DNA of 64,000 nt from Ignavibacteriota bacterium (GTDB lineage Bacteria > Bacteroidota > Ignavibacteria > UBA10030 > UBA6906): positions 493,487 to 557,486 of the forward strand of contig JADJHP010000004.1 of assembly GCA_016707525.1 (NCBI GenBank), in the 5' to 3' direction. This document shows, piece by piece, positions 8,895-17,605 of the stretch (the stretch's first letter is position 1; every line of letters begins with the position of its first letter). The notes beneath the pieces were generated by a model that was not told the DNA's origin, did not search any database, and was given only the letters and a program-made list of their open reading frames with translations. The translations under genes were made by a program, and so were the position numbers.

Positions 8895-10210
8895 GGTGTG
8901 GCCACTCCCAGTGCGCGTGTGAGGCGTGCCCGGGCGATCTCGCATTCCACGCGGGCCCCGCTTTGTGTCGTCTTCGCCTGTTGCAGCGATACTTCAGCAT
9001 CCAGCAGGTCGGTGGCCGTCGCCAGGCCCGTTGTGAACCTCTGTTCCGTGGTACGCGACTGCTCCTCCGCCTGTCCGAGGGCGAGCGCCGCTACTTCTGC
9101 CCGCTGGCGTGCGCGGTTCATCTGCAATGCGGCACGGTTCACCTCAAGCGCAACGGCATCCTCCATCTGGGCAGAGAGATATTCCTGCTGGCGAACGGCC
9201 GCTTCGGCGGCTTCGGTCTGACGTGCGGTCATGCCCCAGTTCCAGAGGTCCATGCTCAGCGCCACCCCGACATCCCACGTCCCCTGGAATTCATCTTTGA
9301 CCGGAAAGATGCGGCTGTTCGGACGGGCATAGACGTAATTGCCGCTGAGGGCAAGCTGGGGCCACCATCCGGCCCGCGCGGCGCCGAGACCGGCCCGTGA
9401 TGCCTCCACGCGTGCGCGCCATGCCTGCAGATCGGCCCGTCCGGCCAGCGCCGCCTTCGTGAGTGAATCTGTGGGGGGATGCGACGTCAGCGGGTCATCG
9501 GCCGGCCTCGAAAGCAGGTCCACCGGCATGTCGACAGGCCTGCTGAGGAGCGTGTTGAGATTCATCGCGGCAAGGCGCGCATCGTTTTCCGCATCGATCT
9601 GCGCAAGGTGTGCATTGGATAACTGGACCTCGATCTTCAGGACATCGTTCCGCGTCGCCAGCCCGGCCTGCATCAATTTCCGGGCATCGCCGAGGTAGCG
9701 ATCCAGGCGCGCAACGTTCTCGCCGGCGAAGCGTTCGACCTCCCTCATCTGGTACAGCGACCAGTATGCCGACGTGATGGCGAGAACCAGGTCCGCCCTG
9801 TCGTTCACATTGTCCCATCCCGCCGCCTCCGCTCCCCGTTCAGCACTTTCGATACTGTTGCTGATGCGGAAGCCGGTGAAGAGTGGCTGCTGCAGGCTGA
9901 CGCGGAACGAGGAGTTGTTCAGGACCACCGGCGAGATTTCGATGGGTTTGGCTGCACCCGGAAGCTGGATCTGGAACGGATCGACCTCGCTCAGTCGGCG
10001 GTAGGAGGCCTCGCCTCTCAGCATCGGCAGGCGGGTGGTACGTGCCTCGCCGGCACGGGCTTCGGCGGCATCAGCCCGGGCCGCTGACGCGCGGAGCGTG
10101 CGGCTCTGCGAAAGTCCCGCAGCGATGGCGTCATCGAGCGTGAGGCCAGGGCCCCGGCCGGCAAGCGACAGCGCCGGAAGAAGCATCAGGAGAAGCAGAC
10201 TGCGTTTCAT
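8891..10210 (-). CDS. TolC-family outer-membrane efflux protein
   Basis: Outer-membrane channel of 439 residues. It has a signal peptide (about 1-18, ending near SLAGRG) and two repeats of the OEP domain, with long coiled-coil helices (about 40-90, 130-210, 250-290 and 330-430) and short beta segments such as RVSLQQPLFTGFR. It lies inside the TetR-controlled operon, overlapping both ATPase genes by 4 bases (ATGA at each end), so it is translated with them and supplies the outer-membrane duct for this pump. It may also serve the MacAB-like operon at 451-4687, which has none. Confidence 0.92.
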   Translation of the reverse strand: MKRSLLLLMLLPALSLAGRGPGLTLDDAIAAGLSQSRTLRASAARADAAEARAGEARTTRLPMLRGEASYRRLSEVDPFQIQLPGAAKPIEISPVVLNNSSFRVSLQQPLFTGFRISNSIESAERGAEAAGWDNVNDRADLVLAITSAYWSLYQMREVERFAGENVARLDRYLGDARKLMQAGLATRNDVLKIEVQLSNAHLAQIDAENDARLAAMNLNTLLSRPVDMPVDLLSRPADDPLTSHPPTDSLTKAALAGRADLQAWRARVEASRAGLGAARAGWWPQLALSGNYVYARPNSRIFPVKDEFQGTWDVGVALSMDLWNWGMTARQTEAAEAAVRQQEYLSAQMEDAVALEVNRAALQMNRARQRAEVAALALGQAEEQSRTTEQRFTTGLATATDLLDAEVSLQQAKTTQSGARVECEIARARLTRALGVATP

Positions 10211-11133
10211 ACAGCACCTTCGGTATGTGTCAAAAGGGAGATGAAGACATTTTCAAGTGAGGGGGCGATCGTGCGGCGCGAGGCCGTCACGATCCCCGCA
10301 CCGGCCAGCAATTGCTCGACATCCGGCAGTTCGATCGTTGCATTCCGGAGCACCACATTGATCCTATCGCCGAATGCCTGGACCTCGAGGGCGGGACGCT
10401 TCTCCTTCAGGATCCGGAATGCATCACGCACCCGGTCGCAGGCGATCTCCACAACGGTCCCCGTCATGGACGACTTGAGTTCCGCGGGGGTGGCGACACG
10501 CATGAGCCCTCCCTTGTTCATCAGGGCGACCCGCGTGCAGCGTTCCGCTTCATCCAGGTAGGGCGTACTCATCACGATCGTGATCCCCTGTCCCAGGAGA
10601 CTCTGCAGGATCTTCCAGAAATCACGGCGTGAGACCGGGTCCACCCCCGTTGTGGGTTCATCCAGGAAGATCATGCGTGGTGTGTGAATGAGCGTGCACG
10701 CGAGCGCGAGCTTCTGCTTCATGCCCCCCGACAGCCGCTCCGCGAGCCGCGTGCGGAAGGGCGTGAGGCGGGTGAACGCAAGGAGTTCCTCCCTGCGCGG
10801 TTTGAAGTCATACACGCCGTTGATCTCGGCGAAGAACTCGATGTTCTCGTCGATCGTCAGATCGCCGTACAGCGAGAACCGCTGGGAGAGATAGCCAATC
10901 TCACGCTTCACCGCATCGGCATCCGTCAGGATATCCTTGCCGAGAACCTGTGCTGTACCCGAGGTGGGCGCAAGGATCCCGCACAACAGGCGGATCAGCG
11001 TGGTCTTCCCGGCCCCATCCGGCCCGACGATGCCGAACATCTCCCCTTCGTGGACGGTCAGGTCGACGTTCTGGACCGCCTGGAGCGGACCGAACGACCG
11101 CGAGAGCTGGCTCGTGGCAATGGCGGCGTTCAT
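10207..11133 (-). CDS. ABC transporter ATP-binding protein (N-terminal half-YbhF equivalent)
   Basis: ATPase of about 308 residues with Walker A GPDGAGKTT, the Q-loop region GYLSQRFSLYGDLT, signature LSGGMKQK and Walker B IFLDEPTTGVD, followed by a C-terminal domain of about 85 residues. ATG at 11133 shares its base with the stop of the adaptor gene (TGATG on the minus strand); a GTG one codon upstream is an alternative. With the 7929-8894 ATPase it should form a heterodimeric motor, the two halves of YbhF encoded apart. Confidence 0.92.
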   Translation of the reverse strand: MNAAIATSQLSRSFGPLQAVQNVDLTVHEGEMFGIVGPDGAGKTTLIRLLCGILAPTSGTAQVLGKDILTDADAVKREIGYLSQRFSLYGDLTIDENIEFFAEINGVYDFKPRREELLAFTRLTPFRTRLAERLSGGMKQKLALACTLIHTPRMIFLDEPTTGVDPVSRRDFWKILQSLLGQGITIVMSTPYLDEAERCTRVALMNKGGLMRVATPAELKSSMTGTVVEIACDRVRDAFRILKEKRPALEVQAFGDRINVVLRNATIELPDVEQLLAGAGIVTASRRTIAPSLENVFISLLTHTEGAV

Positions 11134-12068
11134 CACTGCGCTTTCCCGGCCGTACGGAGAACGGCATCAGCCGGGAGACCGGGTTTCAGGGAGCCTTCCG
11201 GGTTCTCGATCTCGAGCTTCACTGCGAATACGAGTTTCGTGCGTTCTTCCTTGGTCTGCACATTCTTCGGCGTGAACTCTGCGTTCGGCGAGATGGAGAC
11301 CACGCGTCCAGCGAAGGGCTTGCCGGGGAACGTATCGATCGTCACATCGGCGCCCTGCCCCAGCGCCACGCGTCCGAGGTCCGCCTCATTCACGTAGATC
11401 GTCAGCTTCACGCGGTCCAGGTAGGTCAGCCGTGCGATATTGCTCCCCATGCCGACCAGCTCGCCGGGTTCCACGGCGCGGAGCGTGAGCGTCCCCGGTG
11501 CGGGAGCCAGGACGGCGCAATCGCGGATGCGCTTCTGCAGGAGGTCCACCTGTGCTACCGCGCCGTCACGCCGGGCGCGTGCGCCGTTGATCTCTTCGGG
11601 GCGGAGGCCGCTCTTTGCCTTCCGGTACGTCTGGTCGGCCGCAACATAGCGGGCGTAGGCGTCGTCGTACTGTTTCTGGGTGATCGTGGCGGAGGCCAGC
11701 AGTTCCTTCATGCGCTGGTAGTCCGCGTTCGCCGAAGTGTACGCGGCCTCTGCCTGGATCACGTCTTCTTTTCTCGACCCTGCGGCCGCGAGCCGGAAGG
11801 CGGCCTCGAGAGAAGCCAGATTGGCTTCCGCCTGTTTCAGCTGGAGACGGTACTCTTCATCATTGATGATGGCGAGGGTATCACCCCGGTTCACGCGTGC
11901 ACCCTCATTCACCGGAACGGCGAGGATGCGGCCGGCGACCTCGGCGGCGACGTTGATCTCCGTTCCTTCGATGGTACCGGAGGCCTCGATCGAACCGTTG
12001 CCATTGCCGGAGCACCCGGAAGCGATAAGGGCGATCGAAGCAGCGCACAGCAGGAAGAATGGACGCAT
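11133..12068 (-). CDS. HlyD-family adaptor lipoprotein (YbhG-like)
   Basis: Periplasmic adaptor of 311 residues. The N-terminus is a lipoprotein signal with lipobox IASGC (C19), so it is anchored by lipid rather than a helix. It has lipoyl half-motifs (about 45-75 and 190-225), a long coiled-coil hairpin (about 75-175) and a C-terminal barrel. First structural gene of the efflux operon, 8 bases after the TetR gene, and followed at once by ATPase, TolC, ATPase and two permeases, matching the YbhG role. The lgt gene at 33774 would lipidate it. Confidence 0.9.
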   Translation of the reverse strand: MRPFFLLCAASIALIASGCSGNGNGSIEASGTIEGTEINVAAEVAGRILAVPVNEGARVNRGDTLAIINDEEYRLQLKQAEANLASLEAAFRLAAAGSRKEDVIQAEAAYTSANADYQRMKELLASATITQKQYDDAYARYVAADQTYRKAKSGLRPEEINGARARRDGAVAQVDLLQKRIRDCAVLAPAPGTLTLRAVEPGELVGMGSNIARLTYLDRVKLTIYVNEADLGRVALGQGADVTIDTFPGKPFAGRVVSISPNAEFTPKNVQTKEERTKLVFAVKLEIENPEGSLKPGLPADAVLRTAGKAQ

Positions 12069-12076
12069 GACTGATC

Positions 12077-12709
12077 CTATAGGAGTTGTGTCACATGAAG
12101 AGATTCAATTTCGCGAACTGCGGCATCGGTGAGGATACCCCGGAAGAGCATATCAATGATCCCCTTCATTGCCTGCTCGGTGGAGAACGACTCGTTGGCG
12201 AGGGTCTGGGGATTGACGACGGATTCCACAACGCCAATGATCGAGAGGAGGAGGAGGCGGGGATCGATCGCCGGACGGATGAAGCCTTCACGCTGGCCCT
12301 GTTCGATGAGCCTGCCCCACACAGCGATGATCTTCGTTCTTCTGAACTCCTGGATGTACGCCCAGGTTCCCGGGGCGTGGATCTGCACATCGCGAAGCAT
12401 GGGAGTACTGAATTTTGAGAATCGGGTATGAAGAACGGAGATGAGTGCGTTCAGTTTCAACACAAATGGATGGTCGGTTGTGACGATCGAATCGATCTGG
12501 AGTCCGATCTCACCCGTGATCCGGAGGACGATCTGATGGACGAGATCCTCTTTGCTTTCGAAATACTTATAGAAGGTTTTTTTGCTCATGCCGAGTGCCG
12601 AGGTGATCTCCTCGACGGACACGCGGGAAAAGCCTGATTGAGAGAACAGGGGCATGGCATACTCGATGATCCGGTTCTTTGCTGACGACACATCTTCCTG
12701 TTCAGCCAC
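12077..12709 (-). CDS. TetR/AcrR-family repressor of the efflux operon
   Basis: A 210-residue regulator. The N-terminal helix-turn-helix spans about residues 15-57 (SVEEITSALGMSKKTFYKYF), followed by an all-helical ligand-binding domain of about 150 residues. The start is GTG with GGAG about 8 bases upstream. It is the first gene of the efflux operon and sits just downstream of a consensus promoter with palindromes over the expected start of transcription, so it probably represses itself and the pump until a pump substrate binds. The ligand is unknown. Confidence 0.92.
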   Translation of the reverse strand: MAEQEDVSSAKNRIIEYAMPLFSQSGFSRVSVEEITSALGMSKKTFYKYFESKEDLVHQIVLRITGEIGLQIDSIVTTDHPFVLKLNALISVLHTRFSKFSTPMLRDVQIHAPGTWAYIQEFRRTKIIAVWGRLIEQGQREGFIRPAIDPRLLLLSIIGVVESVVNPQTLANESFSTEQAMKGIIDMLFRGILTDAAVREIESLHVTQLL

Positions 12710-12757
12710 GATGGAAACTCCGTTAGTTTCTTCGGTTTCCTAAACCTTAACAAAAAT

Positions 12758-12834
12758 CCGTTGGTGGGAGTTCCAACGGAAACGACATTCGTTTCTCTGG
12801 TTTCCAATATACCACTTCCTTGGCCGTATGTCAA
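12758..12834 (-). promoter_or_regulatory. tetR-efflux operon promoter with palindromic operators
   Basis: On the minus strand TTGACA (12834-12829), a 17-base spacer and TATATT (12811-12806) form a near-perfect housekeeping promoter, with start expected near 12799. Immediately inside the transcript is the palindrome GAAACGA-CAT-TCGTTTC (12779-12795), then an abutting inverted repeat CCGTTGG/CCAACGG (12758-12764 and 12773-12779). A further small one, GGTTT-CCT-AAACC, is at 12734-12746. Position just after +1 is typical of repressor sites; which palindrome the TetR protein binds is inference. Confidence 0.8.
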
Positions 12835-12901
12835 GAAGAATCTTCGACCCGCCGGGCAAACATGATCCAGGCGGCGGTCGCATGGGAGGCGGAAGCGTCC
12901 A

Positions 12902-13123
12902 TCATATCTCGAGCGAAGCCAGCACCTCTTCGGCTTCCACCGCATCCTTTTCCAGGACCTGCAACAACACGCCGCGGACCAGCTGCAATGCAGGTTGAAA
13001 GCCCCCGTAGTCGTCCTTGCGTACGAACGCGGTGATACCTGCGGATTCCAGGTGTTGCCTGGCGATGTCCGCATCGATCTCATTCGGGAACGTCCGCAGG
13101 GTCATCACATGTGAAGTGTCCAT
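12902..13123 (-). CDS. DUF2007-domain protein
   Basis: A 73-residue cytoplasmic protein, MDTSHVMTLRTF at its start, with the DUF2007 pattern: NEIDADIARQHLESAGI, a strand, and LLQVLEKDAVEAEEVL. The family is annotated as putative signal transducing protein and lies near PII-like folds, without a proven role. The start at 13123 is set by GGAGG 6 bases upstream; the open frame runs further upstream without family similarity. A promoter lies just upstream and overlaps the end of the hemerythrin gene. Confidence 0.8.
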   Translation of the reverse strand: MDTSHVMTLRTFPNEIDADIARQHLESAGITAFVRKDDYGGFQPALQLVRGVLLQVLEKDAVEAEEVLASLEI

Positions 13124-13147
13124 CGGTGGCCTCCGTCTTTGCACAAC

Positions 13148-13176
13148 ATGGTACGCTTGCACCTTCCCAATGTCAA
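13148..13176 (-). promoter_or_regulatory. Promoter for the DUF2007 gene
   Basis: Minus strand TTGACA (13176-13171), 17-base spacer, TACCAT (13153-13148). The expected start is near 13141, 18 bases before the ATG at 13123. The -35 element overlaps the stop codon of the hemerythrin-like gene. Confidence 0.55.
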
Positions 13177-13679
13177 CCTGCGTCTTCCAACAACGTGTAC
13201 CCTGCCCTGGCGAGTGCCCTGCGTGTCGCCTCGAGCACCTCGGGCCGTGCATTGAACGGCATCACAGGCACATCAGGAGCATGTCTTATCTTCTCCACGA
13301 GCGCCGCCGTATCGACCTCACCGAGATCATCCAGGACGCTGTAGACGCCACCCTCGCCTTCCTCGAGCACATTGTGTGGCCCGAGGATGAAGCGTATCGT
13401 GCGGACGATGGCTGCATCCGGCGGCGGCACCAGCAATGCGACGATGGCACCATGGTCGAGGCGGAGCCGTTCGGCGTCGGCCGATGGCACGCCACCCTGC
13501 GCATGGATGATCGCCGGGAGGAGGATCCGCTCCTCGATCCCGATATGACGGAGCAACCCGCGCCGGAACTCCTCATAGGGAGCCATCACGATCGGGCCGG
13601 CGCCGACGGCCGCTGCCGTCAGCAGCCTCTCCAGCCGCGCATGGTCATCGGCAAGATATTCGAAGATGGTCGTCGGCAT
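13173..13679 (-). CDS. Hemerythrin-like HHE-domain protein
   Basis: A 168-residue, probably four-helix protein of the hemerythrin HHE cation-binding family. Likely iron ligands are spread as expected: DDHARLE (H13), LLRHIGIEERILLP, RLDHGAIVALL and GPHNVLEEGEGGVY. Such proteins bind a di-iron centre and sense or handle oxygen, nitric oxide or iron. MPTTIFEYL at 13679 is chosen over the longer reading because AGGGAGAG precedes it and the family begins there. It lies between groEL and the DUF2007 gene; the groEL terminator separates it from groESL. Confidence 0.85.
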   Translation of the reverse strand: MPTTIFEYLADDHARLERLLTAAAVGAGPIVMAPYEEFRRGLLRHIGIEERILLPAIIHAQGGVPSADAERLRLDHGAIVALLVPPPDAAIVRTIRFILGPHNVLEEGEGGVYSVLDDLGEVDTAALVEKIRHAPDVPVMPFNARPEVLEATRRALARAGYTLLEDAG

Positions 13680-13795
13680 GATCTCTCCCTTAGGAAATGT
13701 GTGTGTGCCCTCGTAGTGACAACGCCACCCGCTCTCCCGTTGTTCCTCCCATCCCACAATGCCACCCTATGTCGTCCAGCCTCTCCATTTCCCGG

Positions 13796-13832
13796 AAAAG
13801 CAAAGCCCCCGGCGGTCATCCCGCCGGGGGCC
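13796..13832 (-). terminator. Terminator of the groESL operon
   Basis: Perfect 11-bp G+C stem (13805-13815 pairing with 13821-13831, GCCCCCGGCGG) with a 5-base loop. On the minus strand it is followed by TTTGCTTTT. It lies 26 bases downstream of the groEL stop. Confidence 0.85.
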
Positions 13833-13857
13833 TGCGTACAGCGTACTGCGCGTGGGC

Positions 13858-15504
13858 TTAGTACATGTCGCCCATGCCGCCACCCATGCCGCCCGGAGGC
13901 ATTGCAGGGGCTTTCTCTTCCTTCGGCTTCTCGACGATCGTGGCTTCCGTGGTCAGCAACAGCGCCGCCACCGATGCCGCGTTCTCCAGCGCCGTACGGG
14001 CAACCTTGGTCGGGTCGATGACGCCGGCCGCGATCAGGTTCTCATACTGCTCGCTGAAGGCATTGAATCCGTAATCGTCCTTGCCTTCTTTCACCTTGTT
14101 CACGACGACGGAACCTTCGTGACCGGCGTTTTCCACGATCAGACGGATCGGCTCTTCCACCGAACGGCGGATGATCTCGATACCGGTGGCCTGGTCGTCG
14201 TTGGCCGGCTTCAGGTCCACAAGCTTTGCCGCCGCACGCAGATACGCGACGCCGCCGCCGGGGACGATACCCTCTTCGACCGCAGCGCGGGTTGCATGCA
14301 GCGCATCCTCAACGCGGGCCTTCTTCTCCTTCATCTCGACTTCGGTCGCGGCACCGATCTTCAGCACGGCCACGCCACCCGACAGCTTCGCCAGACGTTC
14401 CTGGAGCTTCTCGCGGTCGTAGTCGGAGGTGGTCTTCTCGATCTGTGCCTTGATCTCGTTGATGCGCTTTTTGATGTCTTCCTTCTTGCCGGCGCCTTCG
14501 ACGATCGTGGTGTTGTCCTTGTCGACAACAACCTTCTTCGCACGGCCCATATAGCTGAGCGTGGCGTTCTCGAGCTTGTAGCCCTGCTCTTCGGAGATCA
14601 CCGTGCCGCCCGTGAGGATGGCGATGTCTTCGAGCATGGCCTTGCGGCGATCGCCGAAGCCCGGCGCCTTCACCGCGGTCACCCGCAGCGTGCCGCGCAG
14701 CTTGTTCACGACCAGCGTGGCAAGTGCTTCACCTTCGAGGTCTTCCGCGATCACCAGCAGCGGTGAGCCTGTCTGGGCGACCTTCTCGAGGATCGGGAGG
14801 AGGTCCTTCATCGCCGCGATCTTCTTGTCGTGGATCAGGATCACTGCGTTCTCGAGCACCGCTTCCATCGTCTCCGCATCCGTCACGAAGTACGGGGAGA
14901 GATAGCCGCGGTCGAACTGCATACCCTCGACCACTTCGATGTTCGTGTCCGTGCCCTTCGCCTCTTCCACCGTGATGACGCCGTCGGTACCGACCTTCAT
15001 CATCGCATCCGCGATGAGATCGCCGATCAGCTTGTCATTGTTCGCGGAGATGGCGCCGACCTGGGCGATCTCTTTCTTGCTGGTCTTGTCGACCGGCTTG
15101 CTGAGCTGCTTCAGGCCTTCGATCACCTTTGCAACGGCCATGTCGATGCCGCGCTTCAGGTCCATCGGGTTGGCACCTGCTGCCACGTTCTTCAGGCCTT
15201 CACGCACGATCGCCTGCGCCAGCACGGTCGCCGTCGTGGTGCCGTCACCGGCAACATCGGAGGTCTTGGACGCGACTTCGCGGACCATCTGGGCACCCAT
15301 GTTCTCGATCGGGTTCTCCAGTTCCACTTCCTTCGCAACCGTCACGCCGTCCTTGGTAACGGTCGGCGCACCGAATTTCTTGTCGATGACCACATTGCGG
15401 CCCTTCGGGCCGAGGGTCACCTTCACCGCGTTGGCGAGCTGGTCCACGCCGCGCTTCAGAGCGGACCGCGCCTCGACGTCAAAGTTGATGAGTTTTGCTG
15501 CCAT
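13858..15504 (-). CDS. groL: Chaperonin GroEL (Hsp60)
   Basis: Large subunit of the ATP-dependent chaperonin that folds proteins inside its double ring in the cytoplasm. The 548 residues match the usual length. Family hallmarks include VTLGPKGRNVVIDK, GDGTTTATVLAQAI (the ATP site) and PGGGVAYLRA. The C-terminus ends in GGM repeats (PPGGMGGGMGDMY), the flexible tail that lines the cavity. It follows groES by 46 bases on the same transcript, controlled by the CIRCE element at 15895-15921. Confidence 0.98.
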   Translation of the reverse strand: MAAKLINFDVEARSALKRGVDQLANAVKVTLGPKGRNVVIDKKFGAPTVTKDGVTVAKEVELENPIENMGAQMVREVASKTSDVAGDGTTTATVLAQAIVREGLKNVAAGANPMDLKRGIDMAVAKVIEGLKQLSKPVDKTSKKEIAQVGAISANNDKLIGDLIADAMMKVGTDGVITVEEAKGTDTNIEVVEGMQFDRGYLSPYFVTDAETMEAVLENAVILIHDKKIAAMKDLLPILEKVAQTGSPLLVIAEDLEGEALATLVVNKLRGTLRVTAVKAPGFGDRRKAMLEDIAILTGGTVISEEQGYKLENATLSYMGRAKKVVVDKDNTTIVEGAGKKEDIKKRINEIKAQIEKTTSDYDREKLQERLAKLSGGVAVLKIGAATEVEMKEKKARVEDALHATRAAVEEGIVPGGGVAYLRAAAKLVDLKPANDDQATGIEIIRRSVEEPIRLIVENAGHEGSVVVNKVKEGKDDYGFNAFSEQYENLIAAGVIDPTKVARTALENAASVAALLLTTEATIVEKPKEEKAPAMPPGGMGGGMGDMY

Positions 15505-15550
15505 GGTACTTCTCCTGTAGTATTGTAATCAGATTCGGATGTCAGGATGA

Positions 15551-15835
15551 CTACACGATCGCGAAGATATCCGCTTCGCGCATGATCAGGTACTCTTCGC
15601 CTTCCACGGTCACTTCCGTGCCCGAGTACTTGCCATAGAGGACCTTGTCGCCAACCTTCACTTCGGGAGCGACCTTCTTGCCGTCTTCGGTCACTTTGCC
15701 CGGACCAACGGCAACGACCTCACCAACGACCGGCTTCTCTTTTGCGGTATCGGGGAGAATGATACCACCCTTCGTCTTTTCTTCTGCCGGCGAGGGCTTA
15801 ATGACCACGCGATCGGCCAACGGTTTAAGCTTCAT
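15551..15835 (-). CDS. groES: Co-chaperonin GroES (Hsp10)
   Basis: Lid of the GroEL chamber, 94 residues, the standard length. It shows LKPLADRVVIKP at the start, the mobile loop EEKTKGGIILPDTAKEKP, the roof segment and EYLIMREADIFAIV at the end. A GGAGGAG site precedes the ATG. First gene of the groESL operon, transcribed from a housekeeping promoter with a CIRCE operator in the leader. Confidence 0.98.
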   Translation of the reverse strand: MKLKPLADRVVIKPSPAEEKTKGGIILPDTAKEKPVVGEVVAVGPGKVTEDGKKVAPEVKVGDKVLYGKYSGTEVTVEGEEYLIMREADIFAIV

Positions 15836-15894
15836 AACTCCTCCTGATTTGGTAATGTGTTGATGATAAACGAGTTACAGCGATGATTCCTTCG

Positions 15895-15950
15895 TTAGCA
15901 CTCGTGACAGTTGAGTGCTAATAATATACGATTTCGGGGCAAAAAGTCAA
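15895..15950 (-). promoter_or_regulatory. groESL promoter with CIRCE operator (HrcA site)
   Basis: Perfect CIRCE: TTAGCACTC (15895-15903), 9 bases, GAGTGCTAA (15913-15921). Upstream on the minus strand are TTGACT (15950-15945), a 16-base spacer and TATATT (15928-15923), so CIRCE starts right after the -10 and covers the transcription start. This predicts repression by HrcA and release on heat shock; hrcA is not in the window. Confidence 0.95.
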
Positions 15951-16052
15951 GAGGGAGAGACGCAGAGGAAGGAGGAGGGAAGAGGAAACGAAGGCACAAG
16001 ATGGAGTGCCAGAACGATCCCGGTGCAGCAACAGCATGATCAGCGGCAGTCC

Positions 16053-17605
16053 CTACTTGTCCACCGCGGTCGCTTCAAAGATATGGATCCCATACCCCGG
16101 CAGGTCGAAGTACATCCCCTTCGCGTGCAGCGCCAGGCGCTCCCGCGTGTACGTTGCACCACCGAGCAGGTCCTTGAACTCGACGAGATGGCCTTCGAGC
16201 AGGTCCAGCGGCACATCCACGTACACCTGTCCACTGTGCGGAGCATAGTTCACAACGACGAGCCTGTCGCCGTGCACCGGATCATGCCACCAGTAGCTGA
16301 TGAAATTGTGCCACGTATGGTTGTCGTGCCATGCCGCCCGCAGCGAGAGCATCCGCCAGGCACCCACACGGAACACCGGTTGATCGATGATCCCGAGGAG
16401 CGCCGTATAGAACGCGCGGCTCCGTTCATTCGGCATCTCGGCGACCCGCCGGCGCAATTGCACCGGCACCCGTACGTTTCGTGCCTCCATCTGTCCGTCG
16501 TGCAGCAGGAACATCCCCGGCACCGTGGCAACGACGGTGGCGGCCGCGAACTGCCACTGCTCGGACGGCAGCATCCGCGCGGCCCGTTCCTCATCATGAT
16601 TCTCCAGGAACCGGAGGCTGCGCGTTTGATACACCATATCCGCCTTGAGATGGTCCCTCACCGCGGAGGCACCCTCGCGCAGCAAGCGGTCGTAGAGCGT
16701 CTTGTCATACGTGTAGTTGAATCCCAACTGCTGGAGGTCCCACTCCCTGTTCCAGTACGCTTCGGCAATGAACATGAACCCCGGATGGGATGCTGTCACC
16801 TGGCCGATGGCCTCACGCCAGAATTCGCCCTCCGCCCGGTCATCCTCCGGACGCGCGCTCCGGTCGTTCCACGTCCGCTCGAACACATCAGCAAGCAGCA
16901 ACATCGCCATATCGCATCGCACGCCGTCGCACACCTCCGCGATGTCTTCGAGCTGTGTGACCATCGCTGCACGCGCCACCTTCGAATGCACATTCAGCTG
17001 TGCCGTATCGGTCCATCCGGGAAACATCGGATCGCGGCCGTACGCGATCATCAACTCTCCCGCCGCGGTCTGCGCCAGGAACCCGTCGGTGATCTGTGCG
17101 CCGTTCCGTGCCGGATCGGAATGGACATAGTACTCCGGATGCTGCTTCACCCACGCATGGTCACGCGCGGTGTGATTGCTCACGTAGTCCAGGATGAGGC
17201 CGATACCCTTCTTCGCGAGGCGGGTGCGGAGCGCACGGAGAGCCTTGCCGCCGCCGAGCGCCGGAGCGACCCGGTATTCCTGTACCGCGTACGGGGAACC
17301 GAGAATGTCGTCCGCCGTCACGTCGGGCAACGACCTCCGGTATTCTTCATGCAGTCCGGGGTATCCAGTGCCAGCTGGCGCCCCAGCGCACCCGTGGTCC
17401 AGACCCCCATCAGCCACACCGCATCGATCCCCAGTGCACACCACTCGTCCACGATCCGGTCCGGGATGTCCGCAAGCGTCATGGCGTCTCCTGACTCCTG
17501 GGAGAGTTCATGCAGGAGGACGCGCGTGTTCACTTCATAGAGTACGGGATGCTGCGTCCCCTGAAGTCGCAGGGTCACTGCCGACCGCTCTTCGTTCTTA
17601 GCCAT
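16053..17605 (-). pseudogene. GH13 alpha-amylase-family glycoside hydrolase, frameshifted
   Basis: Two overlapping frames together give one GH13 enzyme of about 517 residues. The N-terminal part (from ATG 17605, MAKNEERS) includes VLYEVNTRVLL and the first barrel strand; the rest reads from about 17360 down to the stop. Catalytic motifs are present: GVRCDMA (nucleophile D), FIAEAYW (acid/base E) and ENHDEERAA (transition-state D). The frames join at 17354-17362, where the minus strand has CCCCGG; adding one base restores continuity through LDTPGLHEEYRR. Either a one-base deletion in the genome or a consensus error. The start overlaps rsmI by 8 bases. The substrate is probably an alpha-glucan or trehalose-type sugar, not determinable here. 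Confidence 0.85.

Noticed and set aside
13017..14766. Plus-strand open frames over the hemerythrin and groEL genes
   Set aside because: They lie antisense to well-identified genes and have no family features.
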